Shown one piece after another: positions 25,606-34,473 of a DNA stretch of 34,946 bases. This DNA comes from CAYLKS01 sp964384205 [NCBI: uncultured bacterium] (GTDB lineage Bacteria; JAGOEH01). The number at the start of each line of letters is the position of its first letter. The first letter of the stretch is position 1. A model generated the notes under the pieces. That model saw only the letters and a list, made by a program, of their open reading frames with translations. It did no database searches and had not been told where the DNA came from. Where the stretch lies: contig CAYLKS010000024.1 in NCBI GenBank assembly GCA_964384205.1, positions 6,451 through 41,396 of the forward strand, given 5' to 3'. The position numbers were made by a program, and so were the translations under genes.

Positions 25606-26799
25606 ATGCGAGTATTAAAAATAAGCTTTATTTATATTTTATTATTACATACGTTTATTTTGGGTAAAACAAAACATGCTGATAGGGATCCATTGCTTCT
25701 TAAAGGAATTGAGCTTTTATTAGATGAGTATTTTGATAGCTCTATAGTTTATTTTGATAGTGTATCCAATTTTTATTCCAATGACCCTGTTCCCTTATTT
25801 TTTAAAGGTATGGTTTATTTTAGAAAAGCTTTTAATATGAAAGAATTTGACAAATATAGCAAAGTTTTTTTGAAATATTGGGAATCAGGATTAGAAATAT
25901 GTGAAAAAAATCTTCAAAAAAATCCTGAAGATGCATATGCTTTATTTTTTAAAGGAGGAATTTTAGGTTATATAGGAAATCAATATGTTATAAGAAAATC
26001 ATTTTTCAAGGGAGCTTCAAATGCTTATTCAGGTATCAGGGCTCTTCAAAAATCTTATGAACTTGATAGCACTTATATTGATATGTATTATGGGCTGGGC
26101 TTATATCATGTTACAGCTGCAAATTCTTCTAATATTGTCAAATTCTTACAAAAGCTATTGCCAATACCTTATGGAGATGAAGAATTAGGAATAAAATATT
26201 TACGTTTATGCACAAAAGAAGGCTTTTATTCTAAGGTTTTATCGCAGGCGTTGTTAGCTTACGTTTATACTTATTATAGACCAAATATTGATAGTGCAAT
26301 TTTTTTTATACAACCATTAATTGAAAAATATCCCAGAAGTACAGATTTTCTAATTACAGCTATTAATGCTTATGCCTATGACGGCTTGAATAATACAAGT
26401 ACAGATTGGACTCAACTGCTCTCTTATATTAATAAATTAGAATCTCGTATGGAAGAACGTAAAGAAAAATTAACTAAATGGTATAGTGGAAAATTACTAT
26501 TTTTAAAAGGATATTCCTATTTTATGTTAAAGGATTTTGAAAATGCAAAATTATATTTAAACAAATTTACTCGTAAATATAAAGACAATGAATATAAATC
26601 AGTGGCATATTTAACACTTGGTTTTATTGAAGATATTAATAATAATAGAAAATCTGCATTATCTTTTTATAATAAGGCCTCTAAAGGGAAAAAATTCGGC
26701 AATCTTGTAGAACTATTGAATATTTATAAATCTAAGAAATATAATTTTGGGGAAAAATTTTTTAAGGGCTTTTTTTATGAATTGCCAGATAAATTATAG
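25606..26799 (+). CDS. Exported tetratrico-repeat-like protein
   Basis: A 397-aa protein with a cleavable-looking signal peptide, MRVLKISFIYILLLHTFILG, then a helical solenoid of TPR-like repeats. Signs are N-P-E-D-A-Y-A-L-F-F-K-G-G-I-L-G-Y, L-D-S-T-Y-I-D-M-Y-Y-G-L-G-L-Y-H, K-L-L-F-L-K-G-Y-S-Y-F-M-L-K-D-F-E-N-A-K-L-Y-L and A-Y-L-T-L-G-F-I-E-D-I-N-N-N-R-K-S-A-L-S-F-Y-N-K-A. These A-x-x-x-G/L-x-Y spaced residues are the TPR hallmark. Such proteins usually mediate protein-protein contacts in the envelope. No partner is obvious; it precedes murA and shares its strand. Confidence 0.75.
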   Translation: MRVLKISFIYILLLHTFILGKTKHADRDPLLLKGIELLLDEYFDSSIVYFDSVSNFYSNDPVPLFFKGMVYFRKAFNMKEFDKYSKVFLKYWESGLEICEKNLQKNPEDAYALFFKGGILGYIGNQYVIRKSFFKGASNAYSGIRALQKSYELDSTYIDMYYGLGLYHVTAANSSNIVKFLQKLLPIPYGDEELGIKYLRLCTKEGFYSKVLSQALLAYVYTYYRPNIDSAIFFIQPLIEKYPRSTDFLITAINAYAYDGLNNTSTDWTQLLSYINKLESRMEERKEKLTKWYSGKLLFLKGYSYFMLKDFENAKLYLNKFTRKYKDNEYKSVAYLTLGFIEDINNNRKSALSFYNKASKGKKFGNLVELLNIYKSKKYNFGEKFFKGFFYELPDKL

Positions 26800-26816
26800 T
26801 TTATCAGGATAATAAT

Positions 26817-28124
26817 GTGGTCCAGGAATTTTTACGTATAAATGGTGGGAAAAAATTATCCGGTACAATTGAAATTAATGGTAATAAAAATGAAGCATTA
26901 CCAGTATTAGCAGCTGTATTGCTTACAGATGAAGACGTTGTTATTCATAATGTTCCTTTGATTAAAGATATATTAACTATGATTGAAACATTAAAAGATT
27001 TAGGGGTTTCTGTTGAAAAAATAGGAAATAAATCTTTTAAGTTCAATGCTGCTAATATTAAAACATCTGTTTTAAACTATGAACTTGCTACAAAAATTAG
27101 AGGCTCATTACTTTTTGTTGGACCATTAATAGCCAGATTAAATCAAGCAATTCTTCCTATGCCAGGTGGAGATAAAATAGGAAGAAGACGTATTGATACT
27201 CATATTTTAGGGTTTGAAGCATTAGGTATTTCAGCAAAGTTAATAGAAAATAAAGAAATTCTGTTTGAAAAACAAAACGTAGAATTAAAAGATGAAATAT
27301 TTATATTTTTAGATGAAGCAAGCGTCACTGCCACAGAAAATATTCTATTATACGCAGCTTCAGTAGAAAAAAAAATTATTATATACAATGCAGCATGCGA
27401 ACCTCATGTTCAAAATTTGGCAAATTTATTAGTCAAAATGGGAGCTAAAATAGATGGTATTGGGACTAATAAATTGACAATATATGGTAATGCAAAATTA
27501 AAAGGGACAGAGCATACAATATTACCAGATCATATTGAAATTGGCAGTTTTATAACACTAGCTGCTGTTACAAATAGCAATCTTACATTGAAAAACTGCA
27601 TACCAGATTATCTCTATAAAATTAATCAAGTTTTTGCTATGTTTAATCTACATTATGAAATAAACGAAAATGAAATTATAATACCTGATAACCAGGATTT
27701 ATATATAAAAAATGACTTTGGCGGAGCTGTTCCTAAAATTGATGATGGACCGTGGCCTGCTTTCCCAGCAGATCTTACAAGCGTTACTGTTGTTCTTGCT
27801 ACACAGGCTAAAGGTACAGTTTTAATTTTTGAAAAGATGTTTGAAGCAAGATTATTTTTTGTTGACAAATTAATTGCAATGGGAGCAAATATTGTCTTAT
27901 GCGATCCTCACAGAGTAGTCGTTCATGGACCTAATCAATTATACGGCACTATGTTAACCTCTCCAGATATAAGAGCTGGTATGTCTTTAGTCATTGCCGC
28001 TCTGGCTGCCCGTGGTGAAAGCCTCGTATATAATATTCAACAAATCGATCGAGGTTATGAAAATATTGATATTAGATTGCAAAATATAGGTGCAAATATA
28101 GAAAGGAAAAATACTGTTGTTTAA
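26817..28124 (+). CDS. murA: UDP-GlcNAc 1-carboxyvinyltransferase (Asp in active site)
   Basis: The first committed step of peptidoglycan synthesis: it adds enolpyruvate from PEP to UDP-GlcNAc in the cytosol. 435 aa. Family residues: K24-N25 in N-G-N-K-N-E, the late F-P-A-D-L-T-S-V with the catalytic Asp, and P-D-I-R-A-G-M-S-L. The active-site loop reads P-M-P-G-G-D119-K-I-G-R-R-R, where most MurA have Cys (C115 in E. coli). Cys-to-Asp is known from naturally fosfomycin-insensitive MurA. Start GTG 26817 with AGGA 7 nt upstream. The gene overlaps the PAP2 gene's TTG start by 8 nt. Confidence 0.93.
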   Translation: MVQEFLRINGGKKLSGTIEINGNKNEALPVLAAVLLTDEDVVIHNVPLIKDILTMIETLKDLGVSVEKIGNKSFKFNAANIKTSVLNYELATKIRGSLLFVGPLIARLNQAILPMPGGDKIGRRRIDTHILGFEALGISAKLIENKEILFEKQNVELKDEIFIFLDEASVTATENILLYAASVEKKIIIYNAACEPHVQNLANLLVKMGAKIDGIGTNKLTIYGNAKLKGTEHTILPDHIEIGSFITLAAVTNSNLTLKNCIPDYLYKINQVFAMFNLHYEINENEIIIPDNQDLYIKNDFGGAVPKIDDGPWPAFPADLTSVTVVLATQAKGTVLIFEKMFEARLFFVDKLIAMGANIVLCDPHRVVVHGPNQLYGTMLTSPDIRAGMSLVIAALAARGESLVYNIQQIDRGYENIDIRLQNIGANIERKNTVV

Positions 28125-28950
28125 AAAATATAAGTTTTTTGACTATGTATTCTTTATTTATAATGTCATTTTTATTGGTTTTTCTTTTTTTCAGAATGAC
28201 TATTATAAATATTTAATTCTCCATATATCTTGTGTTGTCTTTCAATATATTCTTATATCAAAAGTTAATGAAAAAAAACACAATTTTATAACTCTTATCA
28301 GATTTTCTTATCCCTTACTTTCTACTATTTTTTTATATCAGGAATTGAATAACTTTATCACCATTTTTAGTGATAAATTTTATGATGACTTATTAGCAAA
28401 AATTGATAGAACTATTACTGGGGTTGACATCAGCCTATATTTTGGAGAATTTAATTTAAAAATAATGAATGAAATTTTCCATTTTTCTTATTTATCTTAC
28501 TTTTTTTATTTAGTTTTTTTACCAATATATTTCTTTTATAAAAGGAAAGATGTAATTCTTAACTATATAAATAGTGCAACTTTAAGTTTTTATTTTTCTT
28601 ATTTGATATTTTTGTTCATCCCGGCAACAGGGCCAAGATATTATTTTTTCAATGATGGAAAAACCTATTTAGTTGGATATAATATCACTAATTTTGTTAA
28701 AAATATGGTATATAATGGCGGTTTATATGGTGGCGCTTTCCCAAGTACTCATTGTGCCATTACTTTTGTAGGTTTATATTATCTTGTAAAGAATCAAAAT
28801 AAATGGATGTATTTATGGAGCATCCCTGTTTTTATGCTTTTTCTCGCAACAGTATGGTGTAGATTCCATTTTCTAATTGATTCTATTGCAGGAATTTTAA
28901 TTGCCTTTATAATAATAAAATTATTGGAATTCTTTAAAGTTAATAAATAA
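28117..28950 (+). CDS. PAP2-superfamily membrane phosphatase (Aur1-like)
   Basis: A 277-aa polytopic protein with about six hydrophobic helices. The three PAP2 active-site blocks are visible: G-P-R-Y-Y-F, G-G-A-F-P-S-T-H-C-A-I, and W-C-R-F-H-F-L-I-D-S-I-A-G. The third block's short R-x-H-x3-D spacing is like the Aur1/inositol-phosphoceramide-synthase branch rather than the R-x5-H spacing of classic PAP2. It probably acts on a phosphorylated lipid, either releasing phosphate or transferring a head group. The first codon is TTG 28117, overlapping murA by 8 nt, with AAAGGA upstream. It converges on the hydroxyproline operon with a 2-nt gap. Confidence 0.75.
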   Translation: MFKKYKFFDYVFFIYNVIFIGFSFFQNDYYKYLILHISCVVFQYILISKVNEKKHNFITLIRFSYPLLSTIFLYQELNNFITIFSDKFYDDLLAKIDRTITGVDISLYFGEFNLKIMNEIFHFSYLSYFFYLVFLPIYFFYKRKDVILNYINSATLSFYFSYLIFLFIPATGPRYYFFNDGKTYLVGYNITNFVKNMVYNGGLYGGAFPSTHCAITFVGLYYLVKNQNKWMYLWSIPVFMLFLATVWCRFHFLIDSIAGILIAFIIIKLLEFFKVNK

Positions 28951-28952
28951 TT

Positions 28953-30137
28953 TCAATTTTTTATAATGTATATATCCTCTTGAGGATTACTGAACCATTC
29001 TGCCCTATCCTTTTTGACAATTACCATTTCTTCTATAGACATAATTCCATATCCAGGAATATTTAATCTTGGTTCAATAGTGAATATCATATTTTCTTTT
29101 AAAGGTTTGAATGGTTTTTGTGCATATTTTTCCCAATCAGGTCCGAGCAATGCTGTACCATCATGATCAAAAATACCTACTTGGTGGCCTAAGGCATGGG
29201 GAAATTCACCATAGCCATTATTTACTATATATTCGCGAGCTATTTTATCTATATCATAACCAACTACACCTGGCTTCATCATATCTTTTGCTTTTCTAAT
29301 AGCTGTTTTAATTACATCAAATCCTTTTTGAACTGGTTCCGGTAAATTATTTTCATTATCTTTAACAACATAATACATTCTTTGAATATCAGAGGTATAA
29401 TTTTTATAACGAACTCCAAAATCAATATTTATCAAATGGCCCTTTTCAACTTTCCTTTTTGTTGGTCGAAAATGAGCTTCTGCTGTATCCGGTCCTGTAA
29501 AAACAGAAGGACAAACAGCAGGTTCCCACGCAACAGTTAATCCTCTTTTTTTAACTTCATTTCTTATAAATTCAGCAATATCTATTTCAGTAACTCCTGA
29601 TTTGATAAAATCTGCTGTATCTTTTAGAATTTCATCTGCAATATCAACAGCCTTTTTCATTATTTCTATTTCAGTTTGAGATTTCTGTTCACGTAAAGAA
29701 GACACTATATTTTCTGCACTTATCATATTGTTCTCTAATCCCATTTCTTTTAAAATATTATATAAAGTCAGATACATACCGTGTGTCAATCCATCGCAAA
29801 TTTCACTATCAATAGAGTAGTTTACTGCTATTTTCTTTGGATTTATTTGTTTTAACAATTGTATAAGAGGAGCTTTAAAATCGGATATATACCCAATCAC
29901 ATCATCATATGCCTTAGTCTCTTTTATCATTTCCACATCATACTTGCCAACAATAGCATATTTTTGATCATCTGGTGTTATAATTATTGCAGAATGCCAT
30001 GTTAGGGCGGCTGGCACTAAAAATGGCAACACAGGATCACCATTTATTTGTGTTTCTCTAACAAAAGTAATCCAGCAATCCACATTTTCTTTTTTTAAAA
30101 TTTCTACGGCTTGTTCTAATTTCTCTTTTATAATCAT
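28953..30137 (-). CDS. M24-family peptidase, Xaa-Pro type
   Basis: A 394-aa pita-bread metallopeptidase, expected to remove the residue before proline (aminopeptidase P or prolidase activity). The C-terminal catalytic domain has the five metal ligands D239 and D250 (I-D-F-G-V ... Y-T-S-D-I-Q), H318 in H-A-L-G-H-Q-V-G, E355 in T-I-E-P-R and E369 in S-I-E-E-M. The N-terminal domain (about 1-140) is the creatinase-like fold. GAGGAG 7 nt before the ATG. It is the last gene of the operon, 22 nt after the 3-hydroxyproline dehydratase, so it plausibly releases hydroxyproline from short peptides. Which of prolidase or aminopeptidase P it is cannot be told. Confidence 0.88.
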   Translation of the reverse strand: MIIKEKLEQAVEILKKENVDCWITFVRETQINGDPVLPFLVPAALTWHSAIIITPDDQKYAIVGKYDVEMIKETKAYDDVIGYISDFKAPLIQLLKQINPKKIAVNYSIDSEICDGLTHGMYLTLYNILKEMGLENNMISAENIVSSLREQKSQTEIEIMKKAVDIADEILKDTADFIKSGVTEIDIAEFIRNEVKKRGLTVAWEPAVCPSVFTGPDTAEAHFRPTKRKVEKGHLINIDFGVRYKNYTSDIQRMYYVVKDNENNLPEPVQKGFDVIKTAIRKAKDMMKPGVVGYDIDKIAREYIVNNGYGEFPHALGHQVGIFDHDGTALLGPDWEKYAQKPFKPLKENMIFTIEPRLNIPGYGIMSIEEMVIVKKDRAEWFSNPQEDIYIIKN

Positions 30138-30159
30138 AGTTATACTCCTCTTTATAAAT

Positions 30160-31182
30160 TTATCTTAGAAAAAAACCTTCTTTTATCTGATCCTCAGGGT
30201 CATATACCCATTCATTTTTACCTATTATAAATGCACTACCACTCACTTTCGGTATAACTGCCTCATAATCGCCAAATTTTACAACTTTTACTGCCTCTCC
30301 TATAAATTTTGTACCAATTATGCTTTCTATTATATATTCTTTGTTGAGGGGTAGTTCTTTTTTAAAATAATGAAGAGCCATTCTTGCACTTACTCCTGTT
30401 CCCGTTGGACTTCTATCAACTTCACCATCTGCGAATACACAAACATTTCTACTATCTGCGTCATTGGATAGTGCGTTACCATAGAATATTGTTCCATAAA
30501 GAAAATTTAAATCTTCTTTAAAAGGATGCTTTATATTGTATTTTTCCATAATAGCATATTTTATTGCCATACCTTTTTCAATTAATTCTTTATAATTTTC
30601 AGGGGTCATTTCAATATTATATCTATCGGCATTTACAAAAGCATAGAATGCTCCGCCAAAAGCAATATCAAATTGAATCTTTCCTAAATTTTCTACAGTT
30701 ATAGATTCATCTTTGAGATAAATAAAAGATGGTACATTTTCAAACCATATTTGTTTTATTGACTTATTTTCTATTCTTACAAAAGCTGTTACAAGGCCTG
30801 CTGGGGTATCAATTCTTATAGTTGTTATAGGTTCTGATACATTAACAAATTTTGTCTGCACAGCAAACTTGGCAAGTCCGATTATTCCATGCCCGCACAT
30901 AGTACTGTATCCCTCATTATGTATAAAAAGAACGCCAAAATCAGAATCTTCTCGTTCTGGTTCTGTGAGAATAGCGCCATACATATCGGCATGCCCTCTT
31001 GGTTCCCACATTAGAGATTTCCTAATATGATCGTAATTTTTTTTAAAGAATCGTCTTTTTTCAAGAATAGTTTTGCCTTCAATTTTAGGTAATCCTTCAT
31101 ATATTATTCGCAAAGGCTCACCAGCAGTGTGCATGTCAATTGATTTTATTTTGCACCATTTATCAATAAAGTTCAAATCCAT
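30160..31182 (-). CDS. trans-3-hydroxy-L-proline dehydratase
   Basis: A 340-aa proline-racemase-fold enzyme. The first catalytic motif is S-T-M-C96-G-H-G. The second is D-R-S-P-T260-G-T-G, with Thr in place of the second Cys used by proline racemase and 4-hydroxyproline epimerase. That Cys-plus-Thr pair is the known signature of trans-3-hydroxy-L-proline dehydratase (as in human L3HYPDH), which makes delta1-pyrroline-2-carboxylate. The early D-M-H-T-A-G-E-P-L-R and M-W-E-P-R-G-H-A-D-M-Y-G-A segments are family-wide. GAGGA 7 nt before the ATG. It is 14 nt after hypD, strengthening the assignment; epimerase activity is the alternative. Confidence 0.85.
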   Translation of the reverse strand: MDLNFIDKWCKIKSIDMHTAGEPLRIIYEGLPKIEGKTILEKRRFFKKNYDHIRKSLMWEPRGHADMYGAILTEPEREDSDFGVLFIHNEGYSTMCGHGIIGLAKFAVQTKFVNVSEPITTIRIDTPAGLVTAFVRIENKSIKQIWFENVPSFIYLKDESITVENLGKIQFDIAFGGAFYAFVNADRYNIEMTPENYKELIEKGMAIKYAIMEKYNIKHPFKEDLNFLYGTIFYGNALSNDADSRNVCVFADGEVDRSPTGTGVSARMALHYFKKELPLNKEYIIESIIGTKFIGEAVKVVKFGDYEAVIPKVSGSAFIIGKNEWVYDPEDQIKEGFFLR

Positions 31183-31196
31183 AAATTCATCCTCTT

Positions 31197-33563
31197 TTAA
31201 AAACTTTCATGTTCAGTACGTCTTATAATTTCATCCTGCAATTCTTCGCTAAGATCAACAAAATAATCGCTATAACCTGCTACTCTAACAATCAAATCTC
31301 TATATTTTTCAGGATGTTTTTTCGCATCTTGCAATATTTTTGCACTTACAACATTAAATTGGATATGATGGCAATCAAATTTAAAATGAGTTCTTATTAA
31401 TTTTGTTAATTTTTCAATCCCTTCTTCATCTTTAAAAAGGTCAGGAGTAAATTTTTGATTTAGCAATGTCCCACCTGTTTTTATATGATCAAGTTTGGCC
31501 ACACTTTTAATAACTGCTGTAGGTCCTTTCCTATCTGCGCCTTGCACTGGAGATATTCCTTCCGATAAAGGAGTATGGGCATATCTACCGTCTGGGGTTG
31601 CCCCTGTCTTTTTCCCAAAATAAACATGCACGGTTGTTGGCAAAAGATTTATTCTATGACGACCACCTTGTTTTGTAGTAGGCCTGTTATCTACTGCATT
31701 GAAAAAATAATTAAATACTTTAACAGCTAATTCATCTGCATAATCATCATCATTACCATATTTTGGAGTTTTATTAACAAGTTTTTGCCTTAATATTTCA
31801 TTATCTTTAAAATTATTGTTTAAAGTATTTATAAAATCTTTAAATGATATAGTTTTGTTATCAAACACATGGTATTTAATAGCAGTTAAACTATCTGTAA
31901 TTGTTCCAATACCTACACCCTGGATATAATTAGTATTATATCTTGCGCCACCATCATGATAATCTTTCCCTTTTTCAATACAATCACTTATTAAAAGGGA
32001 AAGGAAAGGAGCAGGTAAATATTTTGAATACATTCGTTCTATAATATTATTTCCTTTTACTTTTATATCAATAAAATATTTTAATTGTTTTTCAAATGCG
32101 TTTAATAACTCATCAAAAGTCTTAAATTCTGCTGGGTCTCCTGTTTTAATTCCTATTTGTTTTCCAGTAAGAGGATCCTTACCATTATTTAAAGTAATCT
32201 CTAATACTTTTGGCAAATTAAAATATCCGGTTAAAATATAAGCTTCTTTTCCGAAAGCGCCAGCTTCCACACATCCACTTGCTCCTCCATTTCTTGCATC
32301 CTCTATAGATTTACCCTGCCTTACGAGTTCCTGGATAATAGCATCTGTATTAAATACTGATGGCTGGCCGAATCCGGTTTTTATAATATGAACAGCCCGT
32401 TTTATAAAAGAATCTGGATTCTTTTTACTTACCTGAATCATTGAACTTGGTTGCAATATTCTCATTTCTTCTATTACATCTAATAATAAAAATGTTAATT
32501 CGTTAACTCCATCGGAACCATCTGATTTAACTCCACCTAAATTTATTAAGGCAAAATCTGTATATGTAGCACTTTCTTCTGCTGTTACCCCTACTTTTGG
32601 AGGTGCAGGTTGGTTATTAAATTTCACCCAAAATGATTGAAATAATTCTCTTAATTGTTCTTTTGAAAATTTTTGCTCTTCAATATCTTTTTTATAAAAA
32701 GGATATAGATGTTGATCTAATCTACCAGGATTGAAAGAATCCCATGGATTAAGTTCTGTTATAACTGCGATATGCACAAACCAGTAATATTGCAATGCTT
32801 CCCATGTATCCCGTGGAGCATGAGCTGGAACCCACTCACAATTTGCCGCAATTCTTAAAAGTTCTTGTTTTCTCTGAGGATCAGTTTCAATTTTCGCAAG
32901 CTTTTTTGCTTCATCTGCATATCTTTTAGCAAAATTTATCAGAGCATCTGCTGCAATTAACATTGCTGACAATTCTTCTTTTTTGTCAAGAGCATGGAGA
33001 TCATTATAAAAATCAAGTTTATTTAAACTTTCTTCTATATCTTTTTTGAAATCTAAAAAACCTTTTTTATATATCTTATTATCTAAAACAGTATGTCCGG
33101 GTGATCTTTGCTCTAAAAATTCAGTGAAAATTCCTGCTTCATAAGCATTTTTCCAATTCTCATCAAGATGAGTAAAGATTTTTTCTCTAATAGAATTCCC
33201 TTTCCAGAAAGGAATAATCTTCTCTTTATATATTTTTTTTGTTTCCTCATCGACTTTATATGCAGTCTTAGGCCTCGAATTAAGAATTTCTAAATCCTTA
33301 ATAGAATGAATAACTATTTCCGGATAAGTTGGTACTGCTTTTGGCTCTGGTCCTCTTTCTCCAACAATTAATTCTCCATCATTAATTGAGATTTTTTTAT
33401 TTTCTAATATATACTTAAAAGCAAGTGCTCTCTGTTCTGGTATAGATTTGCCTTTCCCAAGTCCTTTTTCATAAAATTCTGTTAATAAAATGGCACGTTC
33501 AGGAGTAATATATGGCATTTTGTTTAACGAATTTTCGCGAAGTTTTTTGATTCTTCCATTCAT
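31197..33563 (-). CDS. hypD: trans-4-hydroxy-L-proline dehydratase (glycyl radical)
   Basis: A 788-aa glycyl radical enzyme that dehydrates trans-4-hydroxy-L-proline to delta1-pyrroline-5-carboxylate. The thiyl site is G-A-S-G-C431-V-E433 and the radical Gly is G763 in R-V-A-G-Y-S-D-Y. Residues I recall as important in the Clostridioides difficile enzyme fall at a constant offset of 3: H157 (P-G-H-T), S331, D336-F337 (Y-T-D-F), C431, E433 and Y447, with G763 off by 2. A pyruvate formate-lyase would not carry C-V-E. The Y-N-T-N-Y-I-Q-G-V-G-I-G-T-I-T-D-S-L region is also typical. The ATG has AGGAGG 8 nt upstream, 4 nt after the activase stop. The product would usually go to proline via ProC, which is not in the window. 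Confidence 0.93.
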   Translation of the reverse strand: MNGRIKKLRENSLNKMPYITPERAILLTEFYEKGLGKGKSIPEQRALAFKYILENKKISINDGELIVGERGPEPKAVPTYPEIVIHSIKDLEILNSRPKTAYKVDEETKKIYKEKIIPFWKGNSIREKIFTHLDENWKNAYEAGIFTEFLEQRSPGHTVLDNKIYKKGFLDFKKDIEESLNKLDFYNDLHALDKKEELSAMLIAADALINFAKRYADEAKKLAKIETDPQRKQELLRIAANCEWVPAHAPRDTWEALQYYWFVHIAVITELNPWDSFNPGRLDQHLYPFYKKDIEEQKFSKEQLRELFQSFWVKFNNQPAPPKVGVTAEESATYTDFALINLGGVKSDGSDGVNELTFLLLDVIEEMRILQPSSMIQVSKKNPDSFIKRAVHIIKTGFGQPSVFNTDAIIQELVRQGKSIEDARNGGASGCVEAGAFGKEAYILTGYFNLPKVLEITLNNGKDPLTGKQIGIKTGDPAEFKTFDELLNAFEKQLKYFIDIKVKGNNIIERMYSKYLPAPFLSLLISDCIEKGKDYHDGGARYNTNYIQGVGIGTITDSLTAIKYHVFDNKTISFKDFINTLNNNFKDNEILRQKLVNKTPKYGNDDDYADELAVKVFNYFFNAVDNRPTTKQGGRHRINLLPTTVHVYFGKKTGATPDGRYAHTPLSEGISPVQGADRKGPTAVIKSVAKLDHIKTGGTLLNQKFTPDLFKDEEGIEKLTKLIRTHFKFDCHHIQFNVVSAKILQDAKKHPEKYRDLIVRVAGYSDYFVDLSEELQDEIIRRTEHESF

Positions 33564-33567
33564 GGAT

Positions 33568-34473
33568 TTATCCTCCTATTTTTACTAAAAAACCATTTTG
33601 TATGAATCTATTTTTTATTTCTTTCACCAGATTTGTATTAGGTATTTTAGTTTTTATCATTTTATTTTCTTTATTAAGATTTTTTAATTTTTCATCAGCA
33701 CCTTTATGATATGGTAAGATAGAGATTTTACCTGTAAATCTTATTTTTTGCAAATAAGAAATAATATCATCAATGTCTTCATTAGAATTTATATCAGGAA
33801 TCAAAGGTATCCTTATATTAATTTCAATATTTTTTTGTAATAATTTATTTAAATTTTCTAATATTAAAGAGTTGCTTACACCTGTATATTTAATATGCTT
33901 TTCTTCATTAATAAATTTTATATCATACAAAAAAAGATCAGTATATGGAAGTATCCTTTCGAAATTTTCGAAATCAGAATAGCCACTCGTATCTATTGCT
34001 ACATGCAAATTATCTTCTTTACATAACATAATAGTTTCTTCTAAAAAATCAATTTGTAATAAAGGCTCCCCGCCGCTTATTGTCACGCCTCCATTAGATT
34101 CATCAAAAAAACTTTTATCTTTTTTAATTTCATTCAATAACTCTTTTGAAGTGATTTCATATCCCACCTGTCTTATAGTTTCATTGGGGCAGCTATTAAC
34201 ACATTTGAAACATAATGAACAATTATCTATAGAAAATTTTATATTATTATCTATTTTGTAAAGAGCCTCAGATGGACATATTTTTATACATTCATTACAA
34301 TAGGATAAGCATGTTTTGGTTTTTATCATTAATTCTGAAGCAAGATTCTTGCTTTCCGGGTTATGGCACCACCAACAATCAAGGGGGCATCCTTTAAAAA
34401 ATACAGTAGTTCTTATTCCGGGACCATCATGTATAGCATATCGTTTAATATCAAAAATGACTCCTTTTACCAC
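33568..34473 (-). CDS. Glycyl radical enzyme activase for HypD
   Basis: A 301-aa radical SAM enzyme that installs the Gly radical on HypD. The SAM cluster motif is G-C29-P-L-D-C33-W-W-C36. A two-cluster ferredoxin-like insert follows: C55-x3-C59-x2-C62-x3-C66 and C85-x2-C88-x2-C91-x3-C95. G-G-V-T-I-S-G-G-E-P-L-L-Q marks the SAM-binding core. This is the PFL-activase-like class that carries extra clusters. The start is GTG 34473 with AAGGAG 5 nt upstream. It is the first gene of the hydroxyproline operon. I found no clear consensus promoter before it: TTGACT near 34539 has only a poor -10. Confidence 0.92.
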   Translation of the reverse strand: MVKGVIFDIKRYAIHDGPGIRTTVFFKGCPLDCWWCHNPESKNLASELMIKTKTCLSYCNECIKICPSEALYKIDNNIKFSIDNCSLCFKCVNSCPNETIRQVGYEITSKELLNEIKKDKSFFDESNGGVTISGGEPLLQIDFLEETIMLCKEDNLHVAIDTSGYSDFENFERILPYTDLFLYDIKFINEEKHIKYTGVSNSLILENLNKLLQKNIEINIRIPLIPDINSNEDIDDIISYLQKIRFTGKISILPYHKGADEKLKNLNKENKMIKTKIPNTNLVKEIKNRFIQNGFLVKIGG

